Assembly (NCBI GenBank): GCA_043747595.1
Contig: JAYTOX010000003.1
Coordinates: 1-64,000, forward strand
Origin: JADKIH01 sp043747595
GTDB lineage: Bacteria > Bacteroidota > Bacteroidia > AKYH767-A > 2013-40CM-41-45
Reading direction: 5' to 3'
DNA length: 64,000 bases
Part shown: positions 18,533 to 27,816 of the stretch, in pieces
Position numbering within the stretch: position 1 is the first letter of the stretch
Layout of the letters: each line of letters starts with the position of its first letter
The notes under the pieces: generated by a model
Told to the model about the DNA's origin: nothing
The model's database searches: none
The model's input: only the letters and a program-made list of their open reading frames with translations
Made by a program: the position numbers and the translations under genes

Positions 18533-19453
18533 TTATTTATAGATCTCGACACCTGAATTACCGGAAGCCGATTTCCATGCACGGTACATACCATCACTAT
18601 TAAAAGAAAGCACACATTCGCCATTTGTGTCTAATGCAATTAATCCGCCTTCACCACCCAATTGAACAAGTTTAGAATGAACAACCAAAGCACAGGCATC
18701 GTTGAGCGAAAGACCTTTGTATTCCATTAAGCAAGAAACATCGTAAGCGACAACAGCACGCAAAAAGAATTCTCCATGGCCGGTACATGAAACAGCGCAG
18801 GTAGTATTGTTAGCATAAGTACCCGCACCAATAATGGGACTATCGCCAATACGATCGAAACGTTTATTTGTCATTCCTCCTGTAGAAGTAGCTGCAGCAA
18901 TGTTTCCGTATTGATCGAGAGCGACAGCACCAACAGTTCCGAATTTTTTATCAGAGTGATCGAGTTGAAACGTATCAGTATTACGAATTTCTTGTAACTG
19001 ATCGAATCGAAATTGATCGAAGAAATATTTTTCATCTTCAAAAGGAACATTCATTAGTCGAGCGAATTTTTCTGCTCCACCTCCACTCAATAATACATGA
19101 TCCGACTTATCCATTACTAAGCGAGCCAAATTGACCGGATTTTTAACACCATTAATTCCGCAAACAGCACCAGCTTCCAGGTTTTTACCATTCATAATAG
19201 AAGCATCCATTTGATGGCTACCATCATTCGTAAAAACAGAGCCTTTTCCGGCGTTGAATAAGGGACAATTTTCAAGACTAATTACAGTTTGTTCTACAGC
19301 ATCCAAAGACGAGCCACCATTCGACAAAACACTATAACCTAAATCTAACGCAGTTTGTAAGGCATTTTTGTAAAGCAGTTCCTTTTCAGGCGACATAGAC
19401 GATTTTAGGATGGTACCGGCGCCTCCATGAAGAGCAAGGGCTATTTTTTTCAT
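18533..19453 (-). CDS. Isoaspartyl peptidase/L-asparaginase (Ntn hydrolase)
   Basis: A plant-type asparaginase family protein (306 residues) that self-cleaves before a catalytic threonine to release isoaspartate from peptides and/or hydrolyse asparagine. The start is the ATG at 19453 because the protein then opens with M-K-K-I-A-L-A-L-H-G-G-A-G, the family's first strand; the upstream extension is hydrophobic and unrelated. The nucleophile Thr lies in F-G-T-V-G-A-V-A-L-D, followed by A-T-S-T-G-G-M-T-N-K and the substrate loop R-I-G-D-S-P-I-I-G-A-G. No signal peptide remains with this start, so it is predicted cytoplasmic. It stands alone, 257 bases before the PKD gene. Confidence 0.92.
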   Translation of the reverse strand: MKKIALALHGGAGTILKSSMSPEKELLYKNALQTALDLGYSVLSNGGSSLDAVEQTVISLENCPLFNAGKGSVFTNDGSHQMDASIMNGKNLEAGAVCGINGVKNPVNLARLVMDKSDHVLLSGGGAEKFARLMNVPFEDEKYFFDQFRFDQLQEIRNTDTFQLDHSDKKFGTVGAVALDQYGNIAAATSTGGMTNKRFDRIGDSPIIGAGTYANNTTCAVSCTGHGEFFLRAVVAYDVSCLMEYKGLSLNDACALVVHSKLVQLGGEGGLIALDTNGECVLSFNSDGMYRAWKSASGNSGVEIYK

Positions 19454-19792
19454 GCGAATAATCTTTAGTGACCACAAATAAAAGTAAAAGAGTGATGAGA
19501 TTTTTGTAAAATGAAAATTAAAAATGGAAAAAAAATAAAACGAGAGCACTATTTTTTGATGAAAACAATTTTGATTACATCGCTCAAGAAAAACTTACAT
19601 CATTTTAATTCCAAAGAGATAGCGAGAAAAATAAAATATAGGCTATAAACCTTGAAGGTTTCAATGATCAACACCTTTTTGCGATCGAAAGAAGCACATT
19701 TCTTACAAAAGCCTAAAAATCAATTTTGAGTCATTTCATGAACTCAATGAGGATGTAGTTTGCGAAGGCAGACAATAAAAAATCTGAAACTC
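19454..19792. other. Divergent intergenic region, 339 bases
   Basis: Lies between divergent starts of the isoaspartyl peptidase and the first T9SS paralogue. It is AT-rich. The only structure seen is a small perfect hairpin AAACCT-TGA-AGGTTT near 19647-19661. No box matches TAnnTTTG well on either strand, and no small gene is supported. Confidence 0.4.
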
Positions 19793-21763
19793 ATGAAAAA
19801 CAAATACCTCTTAGTATTCATTACCATTCTCCTTTTAGCGACAAATGCACGGTCACAAGCACCGGCTTTCAGGGGAATTTACCTTGATGGATTTAGAAAC
19901 ATATTAGGTAATACAGTAAAAGAAGACAGTGTGCTACAGTATGCAGCCGACAGTTCATTTAACTATATTGCTTTATATGACCTTCAAACAATCAATTTCA
20001 GTAGTTCATCCTCGGTAAATACACTTGCATCGTTTATGAGAAAAGCGAGAGAAACCTATGGCATAGCCAATATAGGTGCTGTAGGAGAAAGCTATTCTAC
20101 TTTCCTCAATAAGATCGCTCCTTATAATAATCAACGGACGAATGTGAATGAAAAGTTCAACGTATTCAATTTAGAATTTGAATTTTGGACAACCTCATCA
20201 GTAAATCCGGGTGGCGCATATTGTACAGCATACCTTCAACCAAATGGATGTAGCTGTGACAGCAGCGGAGGATTTAAATTCTTTATTTCAAACATGCATT
20301 TAATAGATTCATTGGCAGCGACGCAAGGAGCAATTTCTGAAACATATGTAGGATGGTTTAATCAAGGACAAGGTTCACAGATTCAGCGAAACGTAGATAG
20401 AGTATTGTTACATGCTTACAGAACAGATCCATCTTCAGTTTATGGGTACAGCAAAACACGATTACAATATTTAGCTTCAAACAATTCAGTAGTAAACGTT
20501 GCTCCTATCTTTTCTAATGAGTCAATATTCATGGGACCATGGTTAACTTCACATCAACAATCAGAAGCGTATACAAAATACAAGTCCGACTTTCAGGCAG
20601 ACAATTCATCGTATGTTCAATATATAAACATGTTAGGTTACCAATGGTTTGATTATGGCTTTATGCCAAAGCCGGTACCGGGAACAGGCACAACAACATC
20701 AACATTTACTCCCACGATCGCAGCCTTAGGTGCAACCACTTTTTGTCAGGGCGAGAGTGTTACATTAACAGCAGGTGGAGGAACCGGATATCAATGGTCG
20801 AATGGTGCTACAACAACATCAATCACCGTTACAAATTCAGGTAACTACAACTGCCGAGTAACAAATAATGGAAGTTCACAATTTACACCCGACATAATCA
20901 TTACGGTGAATGCAAGTCCGACGATTACAATTACACAAGGTGCGTTGGCCAGCAATCAGATTCCAATTACTTCAAATGCAGATCCAATGGCAGGCACAGT
21001 GCAAGGCTATCAATGGAAATTAAACAACAACAACATTGTAGGGTCAATGGGATCAACATATACCGCAACAGCATCAGGCGATTATTCGGTGGTACTCACA
21101 AATACACTTGGTTGTTCCATGACATCCAATACCGTTACCTGTTCCGTTCCAACACCCGTTAGTTGTTCACTAACAGTGCCGGGAGGATTAGTTGCCACAG
21201 CAGAGAGCAATACGACAGAGCGGTTAACATGGGGAGCAATACCATCATCAGACTCAATAGTAATACGATACAAACCTGAGACATCGCAAGTTTATCGTTA
21301 TATTACTTTACCGAATCTTGGTCAGCTAACATTGGTACTTACAGGGCTTACACCAAATACAAAATATCAGTGGAGAATTAAAACTGTATGTGGAGCTACA
21401 TCTAGCTCATACTCGGGGAAGCGTTTGTTTACTACATTAGGGTTTACAACAGTCCCATACCAGACACCATCAAGTTCCAAGAACTATGTTTATACAGAAA
21501 GCGATGATGAAAGCGATATGATAATATTTCCAAATCCTGCCAATGAATCGGTACGACTATCGTACTATTCCGACCAAGAAACCGTTTCATTCCTCTCGAT
21601 AATGGATATGAATGGCAGAGTGGTTAAGGCGCAACAAATACCAATTATTGAAGGCGATAATGAAATTAAGATAGAGACAGGCGAGTTAGAAAGCGGAATA
21701 TATTTTCTACAAATAAAGAACGATCAGGCTACACAAACTCAACGCTTGATGATAAGTAAGTAA
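19793..21763 (+). CDS. Secreted protein: unclassified N-terminal domain, Ig-like, Fn3, type A T9SS domain
   Basis: An exported protein of 656 residues, start at the ATG at 19793, which gives a clean signal peptide ending N-A-R-S-Q-A. Residues about 22-310 form a domain I cannot name. Alternating strand/helix segments such as F-N-V-F-N-L-E-F-E-F-W, D-R-V-L-L-H-A-Y-R and V-A-P-I-F-S-N-E look like the strand ends of a TIM barrel, hinting at a glycosidase-like fold (inference). Then come a Cys-containing Ig-like repeat (C-Q-G-E-S-V-T-L-T), a second Ig-like stretch, a fibronectin type III domain (L-T-W-G...Y-Q-W-R-I-K-T-V), and a type A sorting domain (I-F-P-N-P-A-N-E...G-I-Y-F-L-Q-I). A paralogue follows on the same strand. 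Confidence 0.85.
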   Translation: MKNKYLLVFITILLLATNARSQAPAFRGIYLDGFRNILGNTVKEDSVLQYAADSSFNYIALYDLQTINFSSSSSVNTLASFMRKARETYGIANIGAVGESYSTFLNKIAPYNNQRTNVNEKFNVFNLEFEFWTTSSVNPGGAYCTAYLQPNGCSCDSSGGFKFFISNMHLIDSLAATQGAISETYVGWFNQGQGSQIQRNVDRVLLHAYRTDPSSVYGYSKTRLQYLASNNSVVNVAPIFSNESIFMGPWLTSHQQSEAYTKYKSDFQADNSSYVQYINMLGYQWFDYGFMPKPVPGTGTTTSTFTPTIAALGATTFCQGESVTLTAGGGTGYQWSNGATTTSITVTNSGNYNCRVTNNGSSQFTPDIIITVNASPTITITQGALASNQIPITSNADPMAGTVQGYQWKLNNNNIVGSMGSTYTATASGDYSVVLTNTLGCSMTSNTVTCSVPTPVSCSLTVPGGLVATAESNTTERLTWGAIPSSDSIVIRYKPETSQVYRYITLPNLGQLTLVLTGLTPNTKYQWRIKTVCGATSSSYSGKRLFTTLGFTTVPYQTPSSSKNYVYTESDDESDMIIFPNPANESVRLSYYSDQETVSFLSIMDMNGRVVKAQQIPIIEGDNEIKIETGELESGIYFLQIKNDQATQTQRLMISK

Positions 21764-21787
21764 GGTTAAGTTGTTATAAAAAGTAGA

Positions 21788-21815
21788 AAAATCCCTGCCC
21801 CACCGCAGGGATTTT
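21788..21815 (+). terminator. Rho-independent-like terminator
   Basis: An 11-bp perfect stem (AAAATCCCTGC / GCAGGGATTTT) with a 6-base loop sits 25 bases after the preceding stop codon. The T run on the 3' arm is short (TTTT, then CTATTTG), so efficiency is uncertain, but position and stem support transcription ending here. Confidence 0.75.
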
Positions 21816-21816
21816 C

Positions 21817-22206
21817 TATTTGTTGAAAAAAGAGTGAGAATGTTGAAAACAATTCAAATCTTAATATAGACTCCTAACTTCATATTCAGTCCCAAGTATG
21901 TTTGATTCAAGAGTATGAGAGGCATTAGAAGAAGTAAAAAGCACCGATTTTGATGAGAAAATGAAGTTTTGCACGCTAAATCTGTGAACCTCGAGAAGTT
22001 GACAGAGTATCACGGATGAGTAATGCTTGTATATTTGCCAACGAAAATAACGAGGGGGAAATAAATAGTGGAGATGATCGAAAAGAAAACTCAACTATTT
22101 AGCGCGCTAAAAAATACTCTGAATTAAGTCACTGCGAAAGACTGAGAGGAAAAATAAGCAAGCACTCGTGAAAGGGCCAGTACTAAAATCTAAACACAAG
22201 CATTAG
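21817..22206. other. Intergenic region between the two T9SS paralogues
   Basis: About 390 bases after the hairpin. It is open in one reverse frame for 77 codons (21861-22094), but the translation has no recognisable motif and no upstream signal. It presumably carries the promoter for the second paralogue; no convincing -7 box was seen. Confidence 0.35.
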
Positions 22207-24480
22207 ATGATGATGAAATTAAAAGTAGGTAAATTAATGATTGGGCTATTCTTGATCTGCGCAAGCGCATTTGGTCAGGCTAACAATGTAAGAGGCTTTT
22301 ACATTAAAAGTATTAATACATGGTTAGGAAATACAGCACAAGAAAATGCTATCCTTACATATGCACAAGGAAACGGTTACAATTATTTACTTTTTTACGA
22401 TCTAGGATCACTTAACTGGACAAGTACGACGGTTACAAATAGTTTAGCTTCCTTTCTAAGTCGTGCAAGAGCGAATTATGGAATAACACAAATGGGAGCA
22501 TCAGGAGAAATTTACTCATTCTTTGCGAATGAAATACTTCCATACAATGCTTCACGAACAATAGCTTCAGAAAAATTTGATGTATTGAATTTCGAATTTG
22601 AATTCTGGAATCCGGCTTCCATCTCGTCGTTGTATTGCTCAAAATATTTAACGCCAAACGGCTTAACATGTGATACAGCAGGAGCTTGGAGATTTGCTTG
22701 GGGCGAGTTTAAGAAAATGGATTCTATCGCGGCAATTAAAGGATTAGTTTCCGAAATTTATTTAGGATGGCCAACAAAAGGTCAGATGCAACAGGTTGTT
22801 TCAAAAGCCGACAGAATATTATTACATGCTTACCGACCAACAGATGTAGACGTGTATGCATATTCACAAGCGCGTTTAGTAGATATTGCAAGTATGAGTA
22901 TCAATACAAAAGTGATTCCTATTTTCAGCAGCGAAACTTCATTTATGGGACCATGGCTTGCGTCGAATCCGATTTCAAAACCTTATCAAACATATTCATC
23001 AAAATACGTTGCAGAAACAGGAACATTCAAGCAATATATTAACTTACAAGGTTACGTTTGGTTCCATTATACCTATATGCCAAAGACCACAGTTGCAACA
23101 GCAACTATCAGTGCAAATGGGCCATTAAGTTTCTGTGCAGGCGGTAATGTTACACTTACAGCCAACTCCGGTAGCTCTTACTTATGGACACCCGGAAATC
23201 AAACCACTCAATCAATTACTGTAGCTACAGCAGGATCATATTCGGTTAAAGTTACTAGCTCGGCAGGAGTACAAGCAACATCGGCAGCTTCGATTGTTAC
23301 GATAACAACATCAGGAACAACACCGGTAATTACTGCAAGTAGTTCAACCTCTTTTTGTGCAGGAGGAAGTGTTGGATTGACATCAAGTACAGCCAATAGT
23401 TATTTATGGTCGACCGGAGCAACAACACAATCCATTACCGTTTCTGCAACCGGAAATTATACAGTTACAACCAATGCCGGAGGATGCGGAGGAACATCAG
23501 TTGTTACAGCAGTAAATGCGAATTCAGGACCAACAGTTCCAACAGTAACATCGAATAGTTCTTTGAACGTTTGTCCAGGAACTACACTTACACTCTCTTC
23601 ATCTACAGCCAACGGTTATCTTTGGTCGACTGGAGCAACAACACGAAGCATAGCAGTTGCAGCAGCCGGAACATATTGGGTAAAAGCATACAGCGGACCA
23701 AATTGTTCCGCTCAATCATCTAACAATGTAGTAACACTATTAACGGCGCCGACTGCACCTTCAATAACTGCAAACGGTTCACTTGCGTTAAGTTCAACAC
23801 ATACAACAGTTACACTTACATCAACAACAGCAAACACGTATAATTGGACAACGGGAGAATCTGTACGTTCAATTATTGTGAGTTCACAAGGAAGTTACCG
23901 AGTAACAGTTACAGGAACGAACGGATGTCAAGCTACCTCAACTACAGCAATAGTGAGTGCTAACGGTTGCACACCACCGGCAGTTCCGGTAGTAACATTG
24001 AGTGGGTCGAATGTAATCAATGCCGGCAGTACAGTAACACTTACATCGTCGGTTGCAGGAGGTTATTTATGGTCGAATGGAGCAACGACACAGTCAATTA
24101 GTGTAAATACAGGAGGAAGTTATACTGTACGCGGATACAATGCAGGAGGATGTTTTTCTACATCATTAGAAACAAACATAGTAGTTGTTTCTGTAAAGTT
24201 AGCTCAAGAGCCATCAATTGAAGGGTCCACACTAAGTATGAAAGCCTATCCAAATCCGGTTCACGATATCTTGAATATAGATTTTAATTCACCATCAGAA
24301 AAAATCATGACAATAAAAATTCTTGACATTCAAGGCAGAGAAATTTTTAGTCAGCCGATAGAAGCAGTTACAGGAGCGAATCATGTTGAATTAAATGTTT
24401 CGGAATATCAACATGGTATATATTTTGGATATTTGCTGAGTGATACAGAGAAGCAATCGATAAAAGTTATTATAGAATAA
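22207..24480 (+). CDS. Secreted paralogue: unclassified N-terminal domain, five Ig-like repeats, type A T9SS domain
   Basis: A 757-residue exported protein. Three consecutive ATG codons open it; the third (22213) may be the true start. The signal peptide ends A-F-G-Q-A. Residues about 24-305 match the previous gene's N-terminal domain (shared N-V-x-x-F-E-F-E-F-W, D-R-I-L-L-H-A-Y-R, F-M-G-P-W-L, Q-Y-I-N-x-x-G-Y-x-W-F). Five Ig-like repeats of about 75-85 residues follow, with cores such as S-Y-L-W-S-T-G-A-T-T-Q-S-I-T-V and G-Y-L-W-S-N-G-A-T-T-Q-S. A type A sorting domain closes it (Y-P-N-P-V-H-D...H-G-I-Y-F-G-Y). It replaces the Fn3 domain of its neighbour by repeat expansion. Catalytic function is undemonstrated. 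Confidence 0.85.
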   Translation: MMMKLKVGKLMIGLFLICASAFGQANNVRGFYIKSINTWLGNTAQENAILTYAQGNGYNYLLFYDLGSLNWTSTTVTNSLASFLSRARANYGITQMGASGEIYSFFANEILPYNASRTIASEKFDVLNFEFEFWNPASISSLYCSKYLTPNGLTCDTAGAWRFAWGEFKKMDSIAAIKGLVSEIYLGWPTKGQMQQVVSKADRILLHAYRPTDVDVYAYSQARLVDIASMSINTKVIPIFSSETSFMGPWLASNPISKPYQTYSSKYVAETGTFKQYINLQGYVWFHYTYMPKTTVATATISANGPLSFCAGGNVTLTANSGSSYLWTPGNQTTQSITVATAGSYSVKVTSSAGVQATSAASIVTITTSGTTPVITASSSTSFCAGGSVGLTSSTANSYLWSTGATTQSITVSATGNYTVTTNAGGCGGTSVVTAVNANSGPTVPTVTSNSSLNVCPGTTLTLSSSTANGYLWSTGATTRSIAVAAAGTYWVKAYSGPNCSAQSSNNVVTLLTAPTAPSITANGSLALSSTHTTVTLTSTTANTYNWTTGESVRSIIVSSQGSYRVTVTGTNGCQATSTTAIVSANGCTPPAVPVVTLSGSNVINAGSTVTLTSSVAGGYLWSNGATTQSISVNTGGSYTVRGYNAGGCFSTSLETNIVVVSVKLAQEPSIEGSTLSMKAYPNPVHDILNIDFNSPSEKIMTIKILDIQGREIFSQPIEAVTGANHVELNVSEYQHGIYFGYLLSDTEKQSIKVIIE

Positions 24481-24496
24481 CGAATACAAGAATATC

Positions 24497-24532
24497 AAAA
24501 GGCTGGCTTTGAAAAAGGTCAGCCTTTTTTTT
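24497..24532 (+). terminator. Rho-independent terminator
   Basis: The arm AAAAGGCTGGC pairs with GTCAGCCTTTT (one G-U pair) across a short loop and is followed by a T8 run, 17 bases after the stop of the second T9SS paralogue. This is a clear intrinsic terminator. Confidence 0.85.
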
Positions 24533-24542
24533 GATGAATTAT

Positions 24543-24760
24543 GAAGTAAGAAGTAAGAAGTAAGAAGTAAGAAGTAAAAAATAAAAAATAAAAACGGTCA
24601 ACCTGTATTAGGCATTGTCAGTCATTTAGTCACCAATTACCACTCACCACTCACTTATAGAAGTAAAAAGTAAGAAGTAAGAACTCTCAACCTGTATTAG
24701 GCATTGTCACTTACTCACTAATCACCACTCACTACTCACTTATAGAAGTAAGAAGTTCAC
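24543..24760. repeat. Heptad-phased repeats with an 89-bp partial tandem duplication
   Basis: Five perfect copies of GAAGTAA occupy 24543-24577. A 23-bp segment beginning TCAACCTGTATTAGG occurs at 24598-24620 and again, identically, at 24687-24709. After each copy come 7-bp-phased TCACCAA/TCACCAC/TCACTTA units (first set 24630-24657) and then TATAGAAGTAA. The 89-base offset shows a partial tandem duplication. Similar 7-bp units recur near 51.0-51.1, 55.2 and 56.75 kb. No gene is supported between 24533 and 24782. Confidence 0.85.
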
Positions 24761-24782
24761 CTCCCACTACTGCAAAAAAATC

Positions 24783-27605
24783 TCACTCCCTATGACACAT
24801 CTCTTTGAACGAGCAATAGACGCAGCGTGATTCATCGGCGGTTTGGGTAAAGGGGATGGATTGAGAAAAAATATTACTGAGTAATTTACTTAGTTGAATT
24901 TCAAATTCGGCAAATTGATCATTAGTAAAAGGGTCTCCATTATTCAACATCCAAATTCCATCCTTCATCGTTTTGAGTGCCAACAATCCGGAACTTATTT
25001 CTCTACCCGGAATCATCTTTGACGTTAAGTAAGCATAATACATTGCCTGAAACTGCTCTTTATAATCGACCATCGAAAAATAATCATCAATCATTACAGG
25101 TTTCTTCTTTTCTACTCTCCCTGTTTTATAATCTACAATTCTTAGAACTCCATCTTTTTCATCGACTCTATCGATAATCCCAAAGAGTTTCACATTCCAA
25201 TTTTGATCGTATTTGAAATTTCTGGTTACATCTTTTTCAAGTTGAAGAATCTTAAATGGCAAATACATTTCATCGATCAATAAAACACGATTAACTAATT
25301 CTCTAATAACATTTCGAAGTAATAAGTTTTTACCTTCTAATTGATCAATAGATATAAATTCCTTGTGAATGGCTCCATCTACTATATCATTAACTTTCTT
25401 TTTAAGTTCAATAAAAGTAGACACATCAATCCCTGGAAGATTGGAATAGATATCTTGCATGGCTGCATGAAAAACACTTCCGAAAGCAGCTGCATCCATA
25501 TTTTCTTCGGGTTCTTCTGCTTCTTTAAGCCCTGCTACATATTGAAAATAAAAACGAAGTGGACAAGCAATATAAGATTGAAGTCCTGAGGCGGACAATC
25601 TACGCTTGGGTTCTTCGTTATCTTTGGAATGAAAGTTTGAAAGTTCATCCATCACCTCCGGTGTTTTTTCGATCACAATTGGAGCAACGGTTTCCTTAAC
25701 GATTGGAGTGCTGATTACTTTTTTAGTAATTGAAATAGTTTGAGGAAATTTAGTTTTTAACTCGTACTCGATTTGTAAGAGAAAACGAGAACGTTCGCCG
25801 GCGGTCATTGCTTTTGGCTCAGTATTATAGAGCAAATAAATATTTTTTGCGCGTTGCATGAGTCGGTAAAAGTGAAATGCTGATACCGCATGCTGCTCTT
25901 GATAAGTTGGCAACCCAAATGCTTTTCTAATATTAAACGGAATAAACGAAGGTGAATTTCCGGCAGCAGGAAGTACATCTTCGTTAACTGAAAGTAAGAT
26001 TACATTTTCAAAATCGAGTACTCGCGTTTCTAGGTAGCCCATTACTTGTAATCCCTTTAAAGGTTCTCCCGTAAATGGAATTCTTACCGATTGAATTACC
26101 TCTTTAAATATTTTCCAAAAGGTAGATATACTTAAAGCGTCTTTCTTTTCGGATAATATATCTTCCAAGCGTTTTATTTGAGTATAAAAAGTATAAATAA
26201 ATTCAGATTCGAGACGATGGAATTTAAAATTTTGATTCCTCATTGCATCCAAAATCATGCGCAATATTTTCTTTATCCAACTAAATACTTCTTCTACATT
26301 CTTTGGCAATGTAAAAAGAGTCAGAAAAAGTTCATTGTTATTTTCTTTATAAATTCGTTCTACAGAAATTCTAATATAATTTTCATTCAGAGAGAAGAGA
26401 AATTTTTCAATCAGCTTTCCTCCTACCAATCGGATGTATGTATGGTCCAGAATTTTTTTAACATCGCGAAAATAAAAAGTAGCGATGCCTTTATTATTAA
26501 TTTTAGAATTTCTTTGAAGAACAATTAATTCATCAAACAAATTATACAATGGAGTTTGACGCAATGGGTAACCCATGGTAACATTCACCTGTTCGATTTC
26601 TTCCGGAAGAGAATATAGAACCGGAAATAATAATTTCTCATCAGGAAGAACGACGGCCGTTTTTTCAGGTACAAAATCGGGCGCCTTGATAATTTCAGCA
26701 AGAAGTTGTCCTGCATATCGAGCTTGACCTACCATCAAAGGAATACCAACGAACTCAATATTTTTTGGAATATCATTGAAATAATTTCCCTTCCATAAAA
26801 ACGGATCTTTTACCAATGAGTTTTCACGAATAAACTTCCCAGCTTCTTGTCCATGATCATCTACATAGTACCGATCTGTATCCCAATATATAGACGCTTT
26901 ATTTTGGTCAATCAAATTCTGCATCACCTTTTGTTCGGCAGGTGAGAGTGCATAGAAACCTGCAAAAATTGTATGCGAAATATCAGTGAGAGAATTAATT
27001 GGACTCCGCGAACTATTTTCTGCCAACATTCGATAAGCCATTCCTTCATAGGCCATTCCTTTATCACTAAGCCTTTTTTTAAATTTAGAATAAATAGCAT
27101 TTAAATTTTTCCAAGTATTTACAAATTCGGCTTTGAGTCGAGAGAGATCTTGATCAAAAAAATTCTTCCAAAATAATTTTAAGCGTTCCAATTCTTCATC
27201 GGCCAATCCGAAATCAGAATCGATTTGATGTAGATCGTTTACGGTGGCGAATACTTTTTCAGCCGGCGCCATATATTTATCGAGGTCGTCAAAATCTTTC
27301 AATAGTAGTTCACCCCACGGATAGAATTTGTCAAAATCCTCATCTGGAAAATAAACCTTATAAACTTCGTACAATTCGAATAGAAGAGTTATTTGGTCGG
27401 GTATATTTTTATCGCATAACTGAAGAAGGAAATCTTGTATAGAAATTGTTTTAGGAGCCCAAAAAGGTTTTGAAGAGAGCGCAGCTAATTCTTTTTGAAA
27501 AAATAATCCGGCACGACGAGTTGGAAAAACGATACAAATGGATTCCAAATTATGACCATAGCGCGTAGTTACTTCGAGAGCCAGATCTTGTAAAAAAGTT
27601 TTCAT
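24783..27605 (-). CDS. AddB-like PD-(D/E)XK nuclease with iron-sulfur staple
   Basis: A 940-residue protein resembling AddB, the partner of AddA in RecBCD-like double-strand break repair. The N-terminal half is a degenerate helicase-like region beginning with a nucleotide-binding-like V-F-P-T-R-R-A-G strand. The C-terminal nuclease has L-S-A-S-G-L-Q-S-Y-I-A-C (C681), a histidine near 713, G-I-I-D-R-V-D (D812), V-D-Y-K-T-G (D825, K827), and Q-F-Q-A-M-Y-Y. C681 together with C928, C931 and C937 (C-x2-C-x5-C) matches the 4Fe-4S staple of AddB/Dna2-type nucleases. No AddA (UvrD-like helicase) gene is present in this window. Confidence 0.85.
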   Translation of the reverse strand: MKTFLQDLALEVTTRYGHNLESICIVFPTRRAGLFFQKELAALSSKPFWAPKTISIQDFLLQLCDKNIPDQITLLFELYEVYKVYFPDEDFDKFYPWGELLLKDFDDLDKYMAPAEKVFATVNDLHQIDSDFGLADEELERLKLFWKNFFDQDLSRLKAEFVNTWKNLNAIYSKFKKRLSDKGMAYEGMAYRMLAENSSRSPINSLTDISHTIFAGFYALSPAEQKVMQNLIDQNKASIYWDTDRYYVDDHGQEAGKFIRENSLVKDPFLWKGNYFNDIPKNIEFVGIPLMVGQARYAGQLLAEIIKAPDFVPEKTAVVLPDEKLLFPVLYSLPEEIEQVNVTMGYPLRQTPLYNLFDELIVLQRNSKINNKGIATFYFRDVKKILDHTYIRLVGGKLIEKFLFSLNENYIRISVERIYKENNNELFLTLFTLPKNVEEVFSWIKKILRMILDAMRNQNFKFHRLESEFIYTFYTQIKRLEDILSEKKDALSISTFWKIFKEVIQSVRIPFTGEPLKGLQVMGYLETRVLDFENVILLSVNEDVLPAAGNSPSFIPFNIRKAFGLPTYQEQHAVSAFHFYRLMQRAKNIYLLYNTEPKAMTAGERSRFLLQIEYELKTKFPQTISITKKVISTPIVKETVAPIVIEKTPEVMDELSNFHSKDNEEPKRRLSASGLQSYIACPLRFYFQYVAGLKEAEEPEENMDAAAFGSVFHAAMQDIYSNLPGIDVSTFIELKKKVNDIVDGAIHKEFISIDQLEGKNLLLRNVIRELVNRVLLIDEMYLPFKILQLEKDVTRNFKYDQNWNVKLFGIIDRVDEKDGVLRIVDYKTGRVEKKKPVMIDDYFSMVDYKEQFQAMYYAYLTSKMIPGREISSGLLALKTMKDGIWMLNNGDPFTNDQFAEFEIQLSKLLSNIFSQSIPFTQTADESRCVYCSFKEMCHRE

Positions 27606-27816
27606 AAGTGAATTAAAACATTGGAGATTTCAGTTGGCAGAATTGATTTTAAAAGTAAAACAAAATAGGCAATTTGACGATGTTTAAGGTAAAAATAATC
27701 TGATTCCACTTGAATAAGTTAGGTCGTTGATAAACATAAAAAGCCTACCGCCACCGAATGGCGTGGTGTTACTTATCAAAGTAAATAACTACATTCGTAG
27801 CCGGAATTAGGTTAGT

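Noticed and set aside
21861..22094. 77-codon reverse-strand open frame between the T9SS paralogues
   Set aside because: No motif, no plausible upstream signal, and composition like random AT-rich DNA.
24543..24760. CRISPR array
   Set aside because: Units are 7 bp and phased without unique spacers; the 23-bp repeat occurs only twice.
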